Below are positions 1-7,831 of a DNA stretch of 18,998 nucleotides, piece by piece. Within the stretch, counting starts at the first letter, position 1. Each line of letters begins with the position of its first letter. The notes under the pieces were generated by a model. It saw only the letters and a list, made by a program, of their open reading frames with translations, had not been told where the DNA came from and searched no databases. The DNA is from CAYVTD01 sp964454445 (lineage in GTDB: Bacteria > Bacteroidota > Ignavibacteria > Kapaibacteriales > UBA2268), in the NCBI GenBank assembly GCA_964454445.1, contig CAYVTD010000049.1, positions 1 through 18,998 on the forward strand, in the 5' to 3' direction. Both the position numbers and the translations under genes were made by a program.

Positions 1-349
1 TTATACTACAAGAAAAGGCTTATACGAAAAAATTAGACAATGTTGTAATGTAAACATTAAAAACAACGAAATTGTGAAAATGCTTTTTGAAAAAGGGAGT
101 ACAAATCCTATGCTTTTAAGACCATTCGAGTTTGAAAAAGGCTGGTCGATTGTCAAGATCAATTCGTATGAGCCATCAAGACAAAAAACATTTGAAGAGG
201 CGATACCCGATTTTGCTTCCAGTTTCCAAGACCAAATGCAACAGAACCTATCAAAGAACTGGATAGAACGGCTCCGCAAAGAATTCAATGTTAAGATATT
301 CAAAGACGTGCTTGAAAGCACTTTAAAAAAGCAAAAGAAACTTAATTAA
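1..349 (+). CDS. Parvulin-type peptidyl-prolyl isomerase, C-terminal part (cut by window edge)
   Basis: The reading frame is open from base 2 and ends at TAA 347-349. The GTG at 74 is internal rather than a real start, because coding-like sequence continues upstream of it to the edge. The visible ~115 residues include a segment reading 'LRPFEFEKGWSIVKINSYEP' and then an amphipathic helix ending in 'WIERLRKEFNVKIF'. That is the usual end of Bacteroidota PPIC/SurA-type periplasmic foldases, where the last strand of a parvulin domain is followed by a C-terminal chaperone helix. The catalytic part lies outside the window. The next gene is another prolyl isomerase only 10 nt downstream, which supports a shared operon and a role in folding outer-membrane proteins. 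The family call is fairly secure, but the exact member is unknown. Confidence 0.75.
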   Translation, partial: YTTRKGLYEKIRQCCNVNIKNNEIVKMLFEKGSTNPMLLRPFEFEKGWSIVKINSYEPSRQKTFEEAIPDFASSFQDQMQQNLSKNWIERLRKEFNVKIFKDVLESTLKKQKKLN

Positions 350-359
350 ACGATTAAAA

Positions 360-1652
360 ATGAGATATTTAGGAAAAATCATATTTTTCGCGATACTATT
401 CTCTTTCTATGCTCTTGATGCACAGGTAAAAGAAGGCGAAACACTTGATAAAATAGTAGCCATTGTTGGCGAAGAAATCATTATGCTTTCCGATGTGCGA
501 AGCAATATAATGCAATATGCCTATCAAAACCCCGACATCAACCCAAACGATCCGGCTCTTGAAAAAGAAGTCATTAATTCGTTAATCAACGAAAAGTTGG
601 TAATAACCCGGGCAAAGGAAGATTCCATAGAAGTAAGCGAAGACGAAATTGAAGCCGAATGGCAGTTTATGCTCCAACATTACATACAAGCTTATGGCAG
701 CCGCGAGCGACTCGAAAATGTTTACGGTATGTCCATAGAAAGAATGAAATATGATTTCCGCGATATTCTCAAAAATCGATTACTTTTTGAAAAAATAAAG
801 CAGAAAAAAATACACGAAATAAGCGTCTCACCTCGCGAAGTTAAAGATTTTTACACTGAATACAAGGATTCCATACCGAAAATTCCTGAACAATATTTGA
901 TATATCATATTGTTCGTTATGTGCAAACTCAAGCAGATGCAAAAGAAATTACAGTAAAGCTTGCCCGAAAAATTAGAGACAGCATACTTGCTGGTGGAGA
1001 TTTTTCCGATTTTGCGAAGCGGTACAGCGATGATCCTGGCTCCGCCAAAGATGGAGGAGACCTCGGCTGGGTGGCTCGCGGGAAATTAATCAAAGAATTT
1101 GAAGACATGGCATTTAGTTTGCAGCCAGGGCAGATTTCTCTTCCCGTCGAATCGCCTTTTGGTTATCATCTTATTCAAACTTTAGAAAAATCGGAAGATA
1201 AAATCAAAGTTAGGCATATTTTATTTAAGATTGGGCAATCTGAAGAAGACAAGCAAAAAACAATCGATTTCTTAAACGGAATAAGAGACAGCGTTGCAAG
1301 AGGTCAAGATTTTGAGGCATTAGCTAAAAAATATTCAGAAGAAAAGGAAACACAGGGCTTCGGAGGTTTTATTGGAAAAATTGAAAAAGCACGCATTCCT
1401 GAAAGTATTTTATCAATTATTGACGGACTTAATGACGGAGGTGTCAGCGAGCCAAAGCCCTACAATTCGGACCCTCTGAAACCCGCTTTCCATATCCTCT
1501 ACAAAAAGAAAACATTGCCAGAGCATCAAGCAAATTTAGATGATGACTATAAAGAAGTCGAAATGTTAGCTCTAACTTTCAAGCAGAACAAGGTTTTTTC
1601 CAGTTGGCTAGAAGAGTTGCGAAACAGTATTTATTGGGAAATAAAAAAATGA
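360..1652 (+). CDS. surA: SurA-like periplasmic chaperone / peptidyl-prolyl cis-trans isomerase
   Basis: This is a 430-aa protein with a signal peptide at about 1-21 (hydrophobic 7-19, 'ALDAQ' cleavage region). A SurA-type N-terminal chaperone domain follows at about 25-170, starting with the family-typical 'LDKIVAIVGEEIIMLSDV'. Two parvulin (PPIC) domains occupy about 179-277 and 284-382, then a C-terminal helix of the chaperone module. PPIC domain 1 carries the usual 'FAKRYSDDPGSAKDGGDLGW' signature and a 'FGYHLI' end. PPIC domain 2 begins with 'VRHILF', but its 'GG' loop and C-terminal half are weaker, so it may be less active. In known SurA proteins the protein escorts unfolded outer-membrane proteins through the periplasm. 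It lies 10 nt after a related isomerase and upstream of genes for secreted and barrel proteins. The length agrees with the family (about 430 aa). The symbol is assigned by architecture, and orthology to E. coli SurA is not proven. Confidence 0.85.
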   Translation: MRYLGKIIFFAILFSFYALDAQVKEGETLDKIVAIVGEEIIMLSDVRSNIMQYAYQNPDINPNDPALEKEVINSLINEKLVITRAKEDSIEVSEDEIEAEWQFMLQHYIQAYGSRERLENVYGMSIERMKYDFRDILKNRLLFEKIKQKKIHEISVSPREVKDFYTEYKDSIPKIPEQYLIYHIVRYVQTQADAKEITVKLARKIRDSILAGGDFSDFAKRYSDDPGSAKDGGDLGWVARGKLIKEFEDMAFSLQPGQISLPVESPFGYHLIQTLEKSEDKIKVRHILFKIGQSEEDKQKTIDFLNGIRDSVARGQDFEALAKKYSEEKETQGFGGFIGKIEKARIPESILSIIDGLNDGGVSEPKPYNSDPLKPAFHILYKKKTLPEHQANLDDDYKEVEMLALTFKQNKVFSSWLEELRNSIYWEIKK

Positions 1653-1792
1653 TTTTTTTCACTTTTTCTGTATTTTTTGTTGATGTTTTAAAGCATTAAG
1701 CTACGTGGTAATTAATTGTTTTTGAAAATTTAGCAAACAATTATTATATTTATATAATAAAAAAAACATAAAGCAAAAAAAGCAAAAATTAA

Positions 1793-2599
1793 ATGCTCAA
1801 AATACCTTACCTTCTAATAATAATCCTAATTGCCGCCGGACCTGTGGATAGTTTGTCGCAGACAGAATTAATCATAGCCAATTACAAGGCAAAACGAGGC
1901 GAAATTGTCAGAGTTGCCTTAGACTCAAAACTTGGTTCAATCGCGGACAGTGTCCGCGTTTCTCTTTATTTTGATGGACTTATGCTCGGTATTCACGACA
2001 TAATAAGCGGCGATGGTTATATTGTCAATTCCACTTCTAATATAACAAAATATTGGGATTCAAACGAAAGCAGTTGGGTCGTCAGTATTTCTTCTTTTGA
2101 TTTGAAAGCACAGTCCTCAGGCGAACTTATTGCCATTGATTTCGAAGTTATGGCAGGCGAAAGGAAATTTGCATTCATCAAGCCATTCAAATTAGTTGTC
2201 GATGGTGTTGAGCAAACGGCAAAATTTTCAGCTGGCGGCATTGAAATCCAAGATCCTGCTGTTGTCACTAAATATACAGAGTTATTGGAGCAGAACTATC
2301 CTAATCCGTTTATAACGACCACTGTTTTTCCATTTAGTTTAGATATCGAAACAACTGTAAAATTTAGTATTTACGACATACGCGGCAGACAAGTAATTGA
2401 TTGGAATTACATTCTTGAGCATTCGAGATTGTTCAAAGGCGAGGTTGGCTTTATAGATTTAAACAAGGATCGCTTGGGCAAAGGGGAATATTACCTTGAG
2501 TTCAATCTCCAGCCTTGGCAACTTGCTACAGGTATGTATATTTTGGTGATGGAAACAGAAAGACAAGTGCACAAACTGAACATCATGGTTCTGAGATAA
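1793..2599 (+). CDS. Secreted protein with T9SS-type C-terminal sorting domain
   Basis: This is a 268-aa protein with an N-terminal signal peptide (about 1-22). A single beta-rich domain follows at about 24-152 ('RGEIVRVALDSK', 'ELIAIDFEVMAG'), whose pattern is reminiscent of cohesin-like or other Ig-like secreted modules. From about residue 164 it has a Por-secretion (T9SS type A) tail: 'LLEQNYPNPF', 'FSIYDIRGRQV', 'LATGMYILVMET' and a basic hydrophobic end 'KLNIMVLR'. In Bacteroidota such tails direct export across the outer membrane and are removed on attachment or release. The tail is longer than usual, with about 25 extra residues (about 202-228) between the 'GRQV' strand and the strand before 'ATGMY'. 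The start ATG follows a 140-nt AT-rich gap with no clear Shine-Dalgarno. The gene is followed after 18 nt by the IgGFc/beta-barrel gene, so the two are probably co-transcribed. The function of the N-terminal domain is unknown. Confidence 0.75.
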   Translation: MLKIPYLLIIILIAAGPVDSLSQTELIIANYKAKRGEIVRVALDSKLGSIADSVRVSLYFDGLMLGIHDIISGDGYIVNSTSNITKYWDSNESSWVVSISSFDLKAQSSGELIAIDFEVMAGERKFAFIKPFKLVVDGVEQTAKFSAGGIEIQDPAVVTKYTELLEQNYPNPFITTTVFPFSLDIETTVKFSIYDIRGRQVIDWNYILEHSRLFKGEVGFIDLNKDRLGKGEYYLEFNLQPWQLATGMYILVMETERQVHKLNIMVLR

Positions 2600-2617
2600 T
2601 TATCAGGGTTCAAAAAA

Positions 2618-4999
2618 ATGATTGAAATCTATAAACATATCTTTTTAATACTTCTGCTTGTCGCAATGGCAACTGATGCTATTGCCCAACCACCTGCGAA
2701 AAGGCAAGAAAGAAGGATGACCATCGAGAAAAAGAATACTGAAGGGACCGAGTTTTTCTTGTGCTTTATGAAAAACTATAAAGATGAAGAAGTTAGCTCA
2801 TCGACTAATGCTTTGCAACTCGAATTGTTTATTACTTCGAGAACTACTGCAAAAGTAAAAATTGAGATAAAGGACCTAAATTTTTCTGCTGAGTATAATA
2901 TATCGCCTGATTCTGTTAAAAACATTTTTATTAGTCCAAAGGCGCAAATTGTTACGCAAGAAATTGTTGAGAATCTCGCTGTGCATATTGTATCCGACAA
3001 CCCTATAACCGTTTATGGCTTGAACCGGCGATTTCAAACAACCGACACTTATCTCGGCATACCTGTAAACGCCCTCGGCACTGAATACAGGACAATGTGC
3101 TATAAAGCTTATGAGGGAATGGTCTCCGAATTTGTGGTAATAGGTACAGAAGATAGCACAATCGTAAGAATTATCCCATCGGCAAACACTACTGTTCATC
3201 CTATGAACATCGAATACCAGATTGTTTTAAACAAAGGACAGACTTATCAGGTTTGGGCAGAATACAAGCGATTGAGTTCGAGTGATCTTACCGGTAGCCA
3301 AATAAAATCTGACAAACCCGTTGCTGTTTTCGCCGGGCATACTTGTGCCTCTGTTCCTCCAGAAATAATCGCTTGTAACCATTTAGTAGAGCAAATGCCG
3401 CCAATAGATACTTGGGGGAGGCATTTTTACATTGGTAGATTTATGGAGCGAACATTTTACAGCTATCGTGTTCTTGCAAACGAAGCAAACACTAAAGTAT
3501 TTGTGGACAACGACACCGTAATCACACTTGATGCAGGTAAATACTACGAAAATAAGTCCAAGCGAGATATGCAAATAACATCTGACAAGCCGGTGCTTGT
3601 AGCCCAATACTCGCAAGGCTTTCAAAATGGAGACTCTATTGGCGATCCAATGATGATCTTGGTCAGCCCTACTCAACAGTTTTTAAACAGGTACCATTTT
3701 GCAACCCCTATTAACGGTTTTTGGAGACATCTGGTAAATGTTATAGTTCCGACAAGGGCAATAAGATCTTTGCGTTTCGATGGTGAGCCAATGGATTCAG
3801 CATCTTTCGCTCCATTAGGAATTAGTCGTTATTCGATTGGCAGAAAGTTTATTCGTTATGGCAGCCATATTCTCGAATGTGCCGAACCATTTGGAATGTA
3901 TTCTTATGGATTTGGCGAGAAAAAAGATGCTTATGATGCTTATGGCACAATGGGTGGACAATCATTTGAAAAATATGTTCCCGTTCCAGACACTATGCCG
4001 CCTCTGGCAGACGAGAAACAAGACCCGCGAAGAATTAGAATAATCTTTCGAGACGACCGCATAGATGACTCTGGTATCAAGAGGATTTCGCTGCTCAAAG
4101 CTACAGGTATAAAAGCTAATATACCTTCGAAAATCCCTGAAGGTATCCCCCAATATGAAGTCGATTTTGTTGCCGAGAATGTCGAACAACAAGGTCAAGC
4201 CCTGATAGAGGCTGTCGATGTTGCCGGTAATGTTGCCACTTGGACTATTTGCTTTATTTTCGACAATGTGCTAAAGCGCAATGTTTTCTTTTTAAACAAT
4301 GGAAATATCCCCGAATGCGAACCAAAACCCAGTTATTACGTTGGCGCTTTTGGCAGATTAGCCAGTTCTTTCCACTCCCCATATTTTTCTAATTCTGGCA
4401 ACGTTACTTCGTATGGTTTTTTCAATGAAGTTAATGGATTTGGTGGCTATGGAGGAATACTTGCTGGAAGGCGTTTTACCTCGAATTTTGGTGCTACTGT
4501 TAAATTAAGTTTTGAAAACTACTCTTGTTTTCTTACTTCACCTGACACAATATTTTCAAATTATATTGACAAGAACACAAACCTACAGCCATTCCAAGAA
4601 GTTACCGATATGGACTTTAATGCAAAATATATGAACATTTCTTTTGTAGCAGAGTACTATCCCGTGCATTATCTCTATGGTCTTGCCGGGCTTGCGTTTA
4701 GCTTCAATATTGGTGATGACATCCAGCTTTCGCGAAGAATTGTCCGTCCTCAGCATTATGCTTATGTAGAAAACGGAAAGCGCAGCATCGATATCAAAGG
4801 AGCAGCAACTTCGCTTGGTTCTCTTACGGGCTTCCGGCTTGGATTTTTTGGCGGTATGGGCTTTACATATAGGATTACATTCGGTATTTCTGCTTTTATC
4901 GAGACAATGTATTCCAATTATTTCGGCAATATCATAACCGACGGACAATGGGGAGTTGACGAATTGTCTTTCCTTTTTGGGATTAGATACCGACTGTAA
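2618..4999 (+). CDS. IgGFc-binding-domain protein fused to a C-terminal outer-membrane beta-barrel
   Basis: This is a 793-aa protein with a signal peptide at 1-24 (cleavage after 'AIAQ'). Residues about 43-447 match the IgGFc-binding N-terminal domain family: 'GTEFFLCF' at the start, repeated 'SDKPV' strands (231 and 322), 'CNHLVEQMPPIDTWGRHFY' at 253-271, and a final 'PFGMYSYGFG...YGTMGG'. Cys243 and Cys253 could form a disulphide. A short Ig-like stretch (about 460-550, 'EAVDVAGNVATW') follows. Residues about 572-793 are alternating aromatic and small-residue beta-strands ending 'ELSFLFGIRYRL', as in outer-membrane barrels. The family name comes from human FCGBP; binding of immunoglobulin is not implied for bacterial members. 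A likely reading is a surface or periplasmic adhesive module anchored by its own barrel. It sits between a T9SS-sorted protein (18 nt) and a CcmB-like gene (22 nt), probably in one operon. Which side of the membrane the IgGFc module faces cannot be told. Confidence 0.75.
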   Translation: MIEIYKHIFLILLLVAMATDAIAQPPAKRQERRMTIEKKNTEGTEFFLCFMKNYKDEEVSSSTNALQLELFITSRTTAKVKIEIKDLNFSAEYNISPDSVKNIFISPKAQIVTQEIVENLAVHIVSDNPITVYGLNRRFQTTDTYLGIPVNALGTEYRTMCYKAYEGMVSEFVVIGTEDSTIVRIIPSANTTVHPMNIEYQIVLNKGQTYQVWAEYKRLSSSDLTGSQIKSDKPVAVFAGHTCASVPPEIIACNHLVEQMPPIDTWGRHFYIGRFMERTFYSYRVLANEANTKVFVDNDTVITLDAGKYYENKSKRDMQITSDKPVLVAQYSQGFQNGDSIGDPMMILVSPTQQFLNRYHFATPINGFWRHLVNVIVPTRAIRSLRFDGEPMDSASFAPLGISRYSIGRKFIRYGSHILECAEPFGMYSYGFGEKKDAYDAYGTMGGQSFEKYVPVPDTMPPLADEKQDPRRIRIIFRDDRIDDSGIKRISLLKATGIKANIPSKIPEGIPQYEVDFVAENVEQQGQALIEAVDVAGNVATWTICFIFDNVLKRNVFFLNNGNIPECEPKPSYYVGAFGRLASSFHSPYFSNSGNVTSYGFFNEVNGFGGYGGILAGRRFTSNFGATVKLSFENYSCFLTSPDTIFSNYIDKNTNLQPFQEVTDMDFNAKYMNISFVAEYYPVHYLYGLAGLAFSFNIGDDIQLSRRIVRPQHYAYVENGKRSIDIKGAATSLGSLTGFRLGFFGGMGFTYRITFGISAFIETMYSNYFGNIITDGQWGVDELSFLFGIRYRL

Positions 5000-5011
5000 T
5001 GCACACGAAAT

Positions 5012-5017
5012 AGGTGA
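5012..5017 (+). promoter_or_regulatory. Ribosome binding site deciding the ccmB start
   Basis: AGGTGA lies 4 nt upstream of ATG 5022, just after the stop of the preceding gene. It supports 5022 over the upstream in-frame ATG at 4956. Confidence 0.55.
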
Positions 5018-5021
5018 TAAA

Positions 5022-5696
5022 ATGCTAAAAATAAGCAAAGGTATCACAGCCGTTTTGCAAAAAGATATCAAAAGCGAATTTAAGACACGTTATTCCATAT
5101 CTACTTTATTACTTTTCGTTTTAACAGCCGTAACAATGCTTGGCTTTTCTCTTGCAGGTGTCGAGCCAAATACCGGACAATCTTCTGGTTTGCTATGGGT
5201 AATAATGTTTTTTGCTGCTATGACCGGTCTCTCGAAGAGCTTCATCAGCGAAGAAGAGCGGGAAACTTCTTTGCTTTTAAAGCTGACTAGCTCGCCAACT
5301 AATGTCTATTTCGGAAAATTGATATTTAACATATTACTATCCCTCGTGATAAGCATTGCCACCTGTTTACTATTTTTTTTATTTGCTCCCGCTGCAAAAT
5401 TGAACAATCTCGCAGGTTTTACCATAACAATAATATTGGGTGCCTTGGGGCTTGCTTCAGCATCGACCATTATTTCAGCGATGATAGCAAAAGCCTCAGC
5501 CAAGGGAGCTCTTTTTCCTGTTTTATCATTTCCTATCCTTTTGCCTCTTATCATAGTTGGAATCGATTCGACAACAATGTCTTTCGAAGGGAAATCACTC
5601 TCCGAAATCAGTGACAATTTTCAGATTATGCTCGGATATTGTGGAGCTGTTATCTCTCTGTCTTTTATTCTATTTGAATTTATCTGGAAGGATTGA
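5022..5696 (+). CDS. ccmB: CcmB-like heme-exporter / ABC-type membrane protein
   Basis: This is a 224-aa protein if started at ATG 5022, which has a usable ribosome site (AGGTGA at 5012-5017). The open frame reaches back to an ATG at 4956, but that start would overlap the preceding gene by 44 nt and add a non-hydrophobic N-terminus. About six membrane segments are visible: 'LLLFVLTAVTML', 'LLWVIMFFAAM', 'LIFNILLSLVISI', the 'ITIILGALGLASASTII' stretch, 'LSFPILLPLIIVGI' and 'GAVISLSFILFEFIW'. The cytosolic 'EEERETSLLLKL' and late 'FPILLPL' pattern are typical of CcmB (about 220 aa). CcmB is the membrane subunit of the CcmAB ABC transporter, which releases heme-loaded CcmE during cytochrome c maturation. 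No ccmA, ccmC or ccmE is in the window. The gene is the last of the + strand run and ends 4 nt before a convergent tRNA gene. Confidence 0.75.
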   Translation: MLKISKGITAVLQKDIKSEFKTRYSISTLLLFVLTAVTMLGFSLAGVEPNTGQSSGLLWVIMFFAAMTGLSKSFISEEERETSLLLKLTSSPTNVYFGKLIFNILLSLVISIATCLLFFLFAPAAKLNNLAGFTITIILGALGLASASTIISAMIAKASAKGALFPVLSFPILLPLIIVGIDSTTMSFEGKSLSEISDNFQIMLGYCGAVISLSFILFEFIWKD

Positions 5697-5700
5697 AAAG

Positions 5701-5784
5701 TGCCCGGAACAGGAGTCGAACCTGCACGAGGTTGCCCTCACTAGACCCTGAATCTAGCGCGTCTGCCAATTCCGCCATCCGGGC
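5701..5784 (-). tRNA. tRNA-Leu (anticodon CAG)
   Basis: Read on the minus strand, an 84-nt class II tRNA begins GCCCGGA at 5784 and ends with the pairing TCCGGGC plus discriminator A at 5701. The D-arm region reads TGGCGGAATTGGCAGACGCG. The anticodon stem CTAGA/TCTAG encloses the loop TTCAGGG, giving anticodon CAG (leucine, CUG). A long variable arm precedes the T arm (GCAGG TTCGACT CCTGT). The CCA end is not encoded: the next bases on the minus strand are CTT. It is separated from tRNA-Ser by 10 nt, and the pair is presumably transcribed together. Confidence 0.95.
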
Positions 5785-5794
5785 GAAAAATCTG

Positions 5795-5881
5795 CGGAGG
5801 GGGTGGGATTCGAACCCACGGACCCCCGAAAGGGTCAACGGTTTTCGAGACCGTCCCGTTCAACCACTCCGGCACCCCTCC
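5795..5881 (-). tRNA. tRNA-Ser (anticodon CGA)
   Basis: Read on the minus strand, an 87-nt class II tRNA has acceptor stem GGAGGGG/CCCCTCC and discriminator G (base 5795). The anticodon stem ACGGT/ACCGT encloses the loop CTCGAAA, giving anticodon CGA (serine, UCG). The long variable arm contains the GC-rich hairpin GACCC-tttc-GGGGTC, typical of tRNA-Ser. The T arm is GTGGG TTCGAAT CCCAC. CCA is not encoded. It lies 62 nt downstream of the rsgA stop codon on the same strand. Confidence 0.95.
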
Positions 5882-5943
5882 AGAGTCTGAACTAAATACG
5901 AAATACAAAATTACGTAAAATATTGTTGCCAGCAAAGCGATTT

Positions 5944-7083
5944 TTAACGGTTTTTATCAAGACTGTCGTAAATGTTCAAATAGCTTGCATAGCGTTCGAT
6001 TGAAATTTGTTCTAATTCGACTGCCTCTTTCACGGCACAATCAGGTTCGTGTGTGTGCGTGCAGGGTATATAGCGACATTGTTCGTCGAAGGCGGCAAAT
6101 TCGTTGAAATACAGTCCTAATTCGTCTTGTTCGACATTCCACAAGCCAAATTCGCGTATTCCAGGAGAATCGATTATTGCCCCATCTTTATTTTCAGATA
6201 ATTTATAACCCCAATCCGAATACATTTCGTTCCATTTTTTGAGATTGGATTCTATATAATCTGGCATAAAAAACATTCTTACAGAGCTTGTAGAATGGCG
6301 ACCTTTGCTTGTTCTACCGCTAATTTCCATCACCCGTTGCACTTCGTTCTGCATAATACTATTAAGAAATGAGGATTTCCCAGTGCCAGACGGACCAATC
6401 AACAAAGATGTTTGGCTTTTCAGTGCCGAAAACAGCAAATCACCGGAGAAATCATTATTCGCAACACTTATATAAAAAACTGGAATATAAAGGTCTTCGT
6501 AAATCTGCATGAATCGTTTTACTTCAGTTAGCTGCTTTCTGTTAAGAAGATCAATTTTGTTGACTAATATTATCGGTTTTACATCGCCGAGTTCGCTTGC
6601 AATTAAAAAACGGTCAATGAGACGATTATTTATTTGCGGATTTTTTGCAGATGCCATTATCAGCAGGATGTCGATGTTGGAGGCAATGATTTGCTCGCGA
6701 TTTGTTTTGCCAGGTTCCGTTCTTGAAAAGCGGTTATCTCTCTGCTCGACAAGCAGAATTGAGCCAGTTTCAACGCCATCGTCGTTTAATGATTGCTCTT
6801 TAAGAAAAATGACATTGTCGCCAACAACTATTATGGCATTCTCATCATTCTTGTTGAGCATAGTTCCTGCTGACGTGCATTCTACAGGCTTTTCCCAAGA
6901 TGTTTTTCCTTTATCTAACTCGCTGACATAATAATACTTTCCAAAAGAAGCTATCACTTTTCCCTTGCAAGCTCCATCAGGCAAGCTGCCTTCTCTTTTA
7001 ACAAGAATTCTATGTTCGGAACGCCTGTATTTTGTACTTGCTTTTAGCTCTTTTGCTTCGTATTTTCTCTCGTAATCCTCCAT
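5944..7083 (-). CDS. rsgA: Small-ribosomal-subunit biogenesis GTPase RsgA
   Basis: This is a 379-aa circularly permuted GTPase that helps mature the 30S subunit. A basic N-terminal extension (about 1-35) precedes an OB-fold ('GKVIASFGKYYYV', about 41-120). The GTPase motifs come in permuted order: G4 'NKID' 175-178, G1 'GPSGTGKSS' 230-238, 'GRHSTS' (switch region) about 261-266, and G3 'DSPG' 305-308. The C-terminal zinc knuckle has Cys336, Cys341, His343 and Cys349, the C-x4-C-x-H-x5-C spacing seen in RsgA. In known family members, GTP hydrolysis is stimulated by the 30S subunit. The gene starts 10 nt after the stop of an upstream methyltransferase gene, so the two are likely co-transcribed, and two tRNA genes follow on the same strand. 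Nothing looks broken. The N-terminal extension makes it slightly longer than Gram-positive homologues. Confidence 0.96.
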   Translation of the reverse strand: MEDYERKYEAKELKASTKYRRSEHRILVKREGSLPDGACKGKVIASFGKYYYVSELDKGKTSWEKPVECTSAGTMLNKNDENAIIVVGDNVIFLKEQSLNDDGVETGSILLVEQRDNRFSRTEPGKTNREQIIASNIDILLIMASAKNPQINNRLIDRFLIASELGDVKPIILVNKIDLLNRKQLTEVKRFMQIYEDLYIPVFYISVANNDFSGDLLFSALKSQTSLLIGPSGTGKSSFLNSIMQNEVQRVMEISGRTSKGRHSTSSVRMFFMPDYIESNLKKWNEMYSDWGYKLSENKDGAIIDSPGIREFGLWNVEQDELGLYFNEFAAFDEQCRYIPCTHTHEPDCAVKEAVELEQISIERYASYLNIYDSLDKNR

Positions 7084-7093
7084 ATTGGGCTAT

Positions 7094-7831
7094 TTAACGT
7101 AATTTTCTTTCAATAATTTTTCTTAATATTTTTGGCAATGCTTTTATTATATCAACTAAATAGTAATTTTCCGGATTTGCCCGCTCGATAAAAAAACGTG
7201 GATGAACAATATCCAATGGGAAATGCTTGGTTTGTTTATACAGTTCTGTCAATGCAGGATATTTCTTTAACGCTGCGCTATTAGCATATAATAAAATATC
7301 TTGCGCATACCACCACTCAACATTTGGATTGGACCATATTTTGTGTCTAATGCAATCTATTTTATTATAACCAACTTGTGCAAATTTCAATGCCCAATAG
7401 CTTTGCCACTGCTCGTTGAAATGAGATGTTGACCTTGCGTGAGGGATCGCCGCTGAAAAAGCGATGACATCTGAAAATGAAGTTAGCGTTTTAATAAACA
7501 AATCTGCATGTCGTTCTTCGAGATGCTCTGCAACTTCATAAGACATTGCTAAATCATATCTCTCATTCAATTCCAATGCTTGAGTTAAATCGTGCGGGAA
7601 AAAACATTCAGCTGGAATCTTTAAAATGCTTCTATCGACATAATCGCCGTCCACGCCTTTAATTTTAATGCCTTTTTCATAAAAATAAGCAAGCCAGGCG
7701 CCATTGCCACAACCAATATCAATAACACTTCTAGGCGAAATTAATTCTTCTATTATTGGCAGTATCTCCCGGGCAGAGCTTTGAGCCCCTTGCTCGACAT
7801 TTTTGTAAAATTCTTTTCCGTAGTATTTCAT
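7094..7831 (-). CDS. Class I SAM-dependent methyltransferase, substrate unknown
   Basis: This is a 245-aa protein with a Rossmann-fold methyltransferase core. Motif I is 'VIDIGCGNG' at 36-44, the acidic end of strand 2 is 'IKGVDGD' at about 56-62, and a motif-IV-like 'YDLAMSYEVAEHLEE' follows. The 'EVAEHL' form is common in small-molecule and glycan methyltransferases. The second half is rich in aromatic residues ('NEQWQSYWALKFAQVGY', 'VEWWYAQDILLYA') and is probably the substrate lid. The C-terminus is strongly basic ('KILRKIIERKLR') and may contact a membrane or nucleic acid. The substrate cannot be named from sequence. It lies 10 nt upstream of rsgA on the same strand, suggesting co-transcription, although a functional tie to ribosome assembly is only inference. 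Homologues of this type often occur near polysaccharide genes, and none are seen here. Confidence 0.75.
   Translation of the reverse strand: MKYYGKEFYKNVEQGAQSSAREILPIIEELISPRSVIDIGCGNGAWLAYFYEKGIKIKGVDGDYVDRSILKIPAECFFPHDLTQALELNERYDLAMSYEVAEHLEERHADLFIKTLTSFSDVIAFSAAIPHARSTSHFNEQWQSYWALKFAQVGYNKIDCIRHKIWSNPNVEWWYAQDILLYANSAALKKYPALTELYKQTKHFPLDIVHPRFFIERANPENYYLVDIIKALPKILRKIIERKLR

Noticed and set aside
1653..1792. Terminator after the SurA-like gene
   Set aside because: There are T-runs but no real inverted repeat; the 140-nt gap probably holds a promoter, but no reliable motif can be defined.
4956..5021. Longer start for the CcmB-like gene (ATG 4956)
   Set aside because: It would overlap the barrel gene by 44 nt and add a polar N-terminus not expected in CcmB; ATG 5022 has a ribosome site and gives the family length.
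5557..5935. Several open frames of about 65 codons on both strands around 5557-5935
   Set aside because: They lie over the two tRNA genes and the end of ccmB; the tRNA structures explain the sequence.
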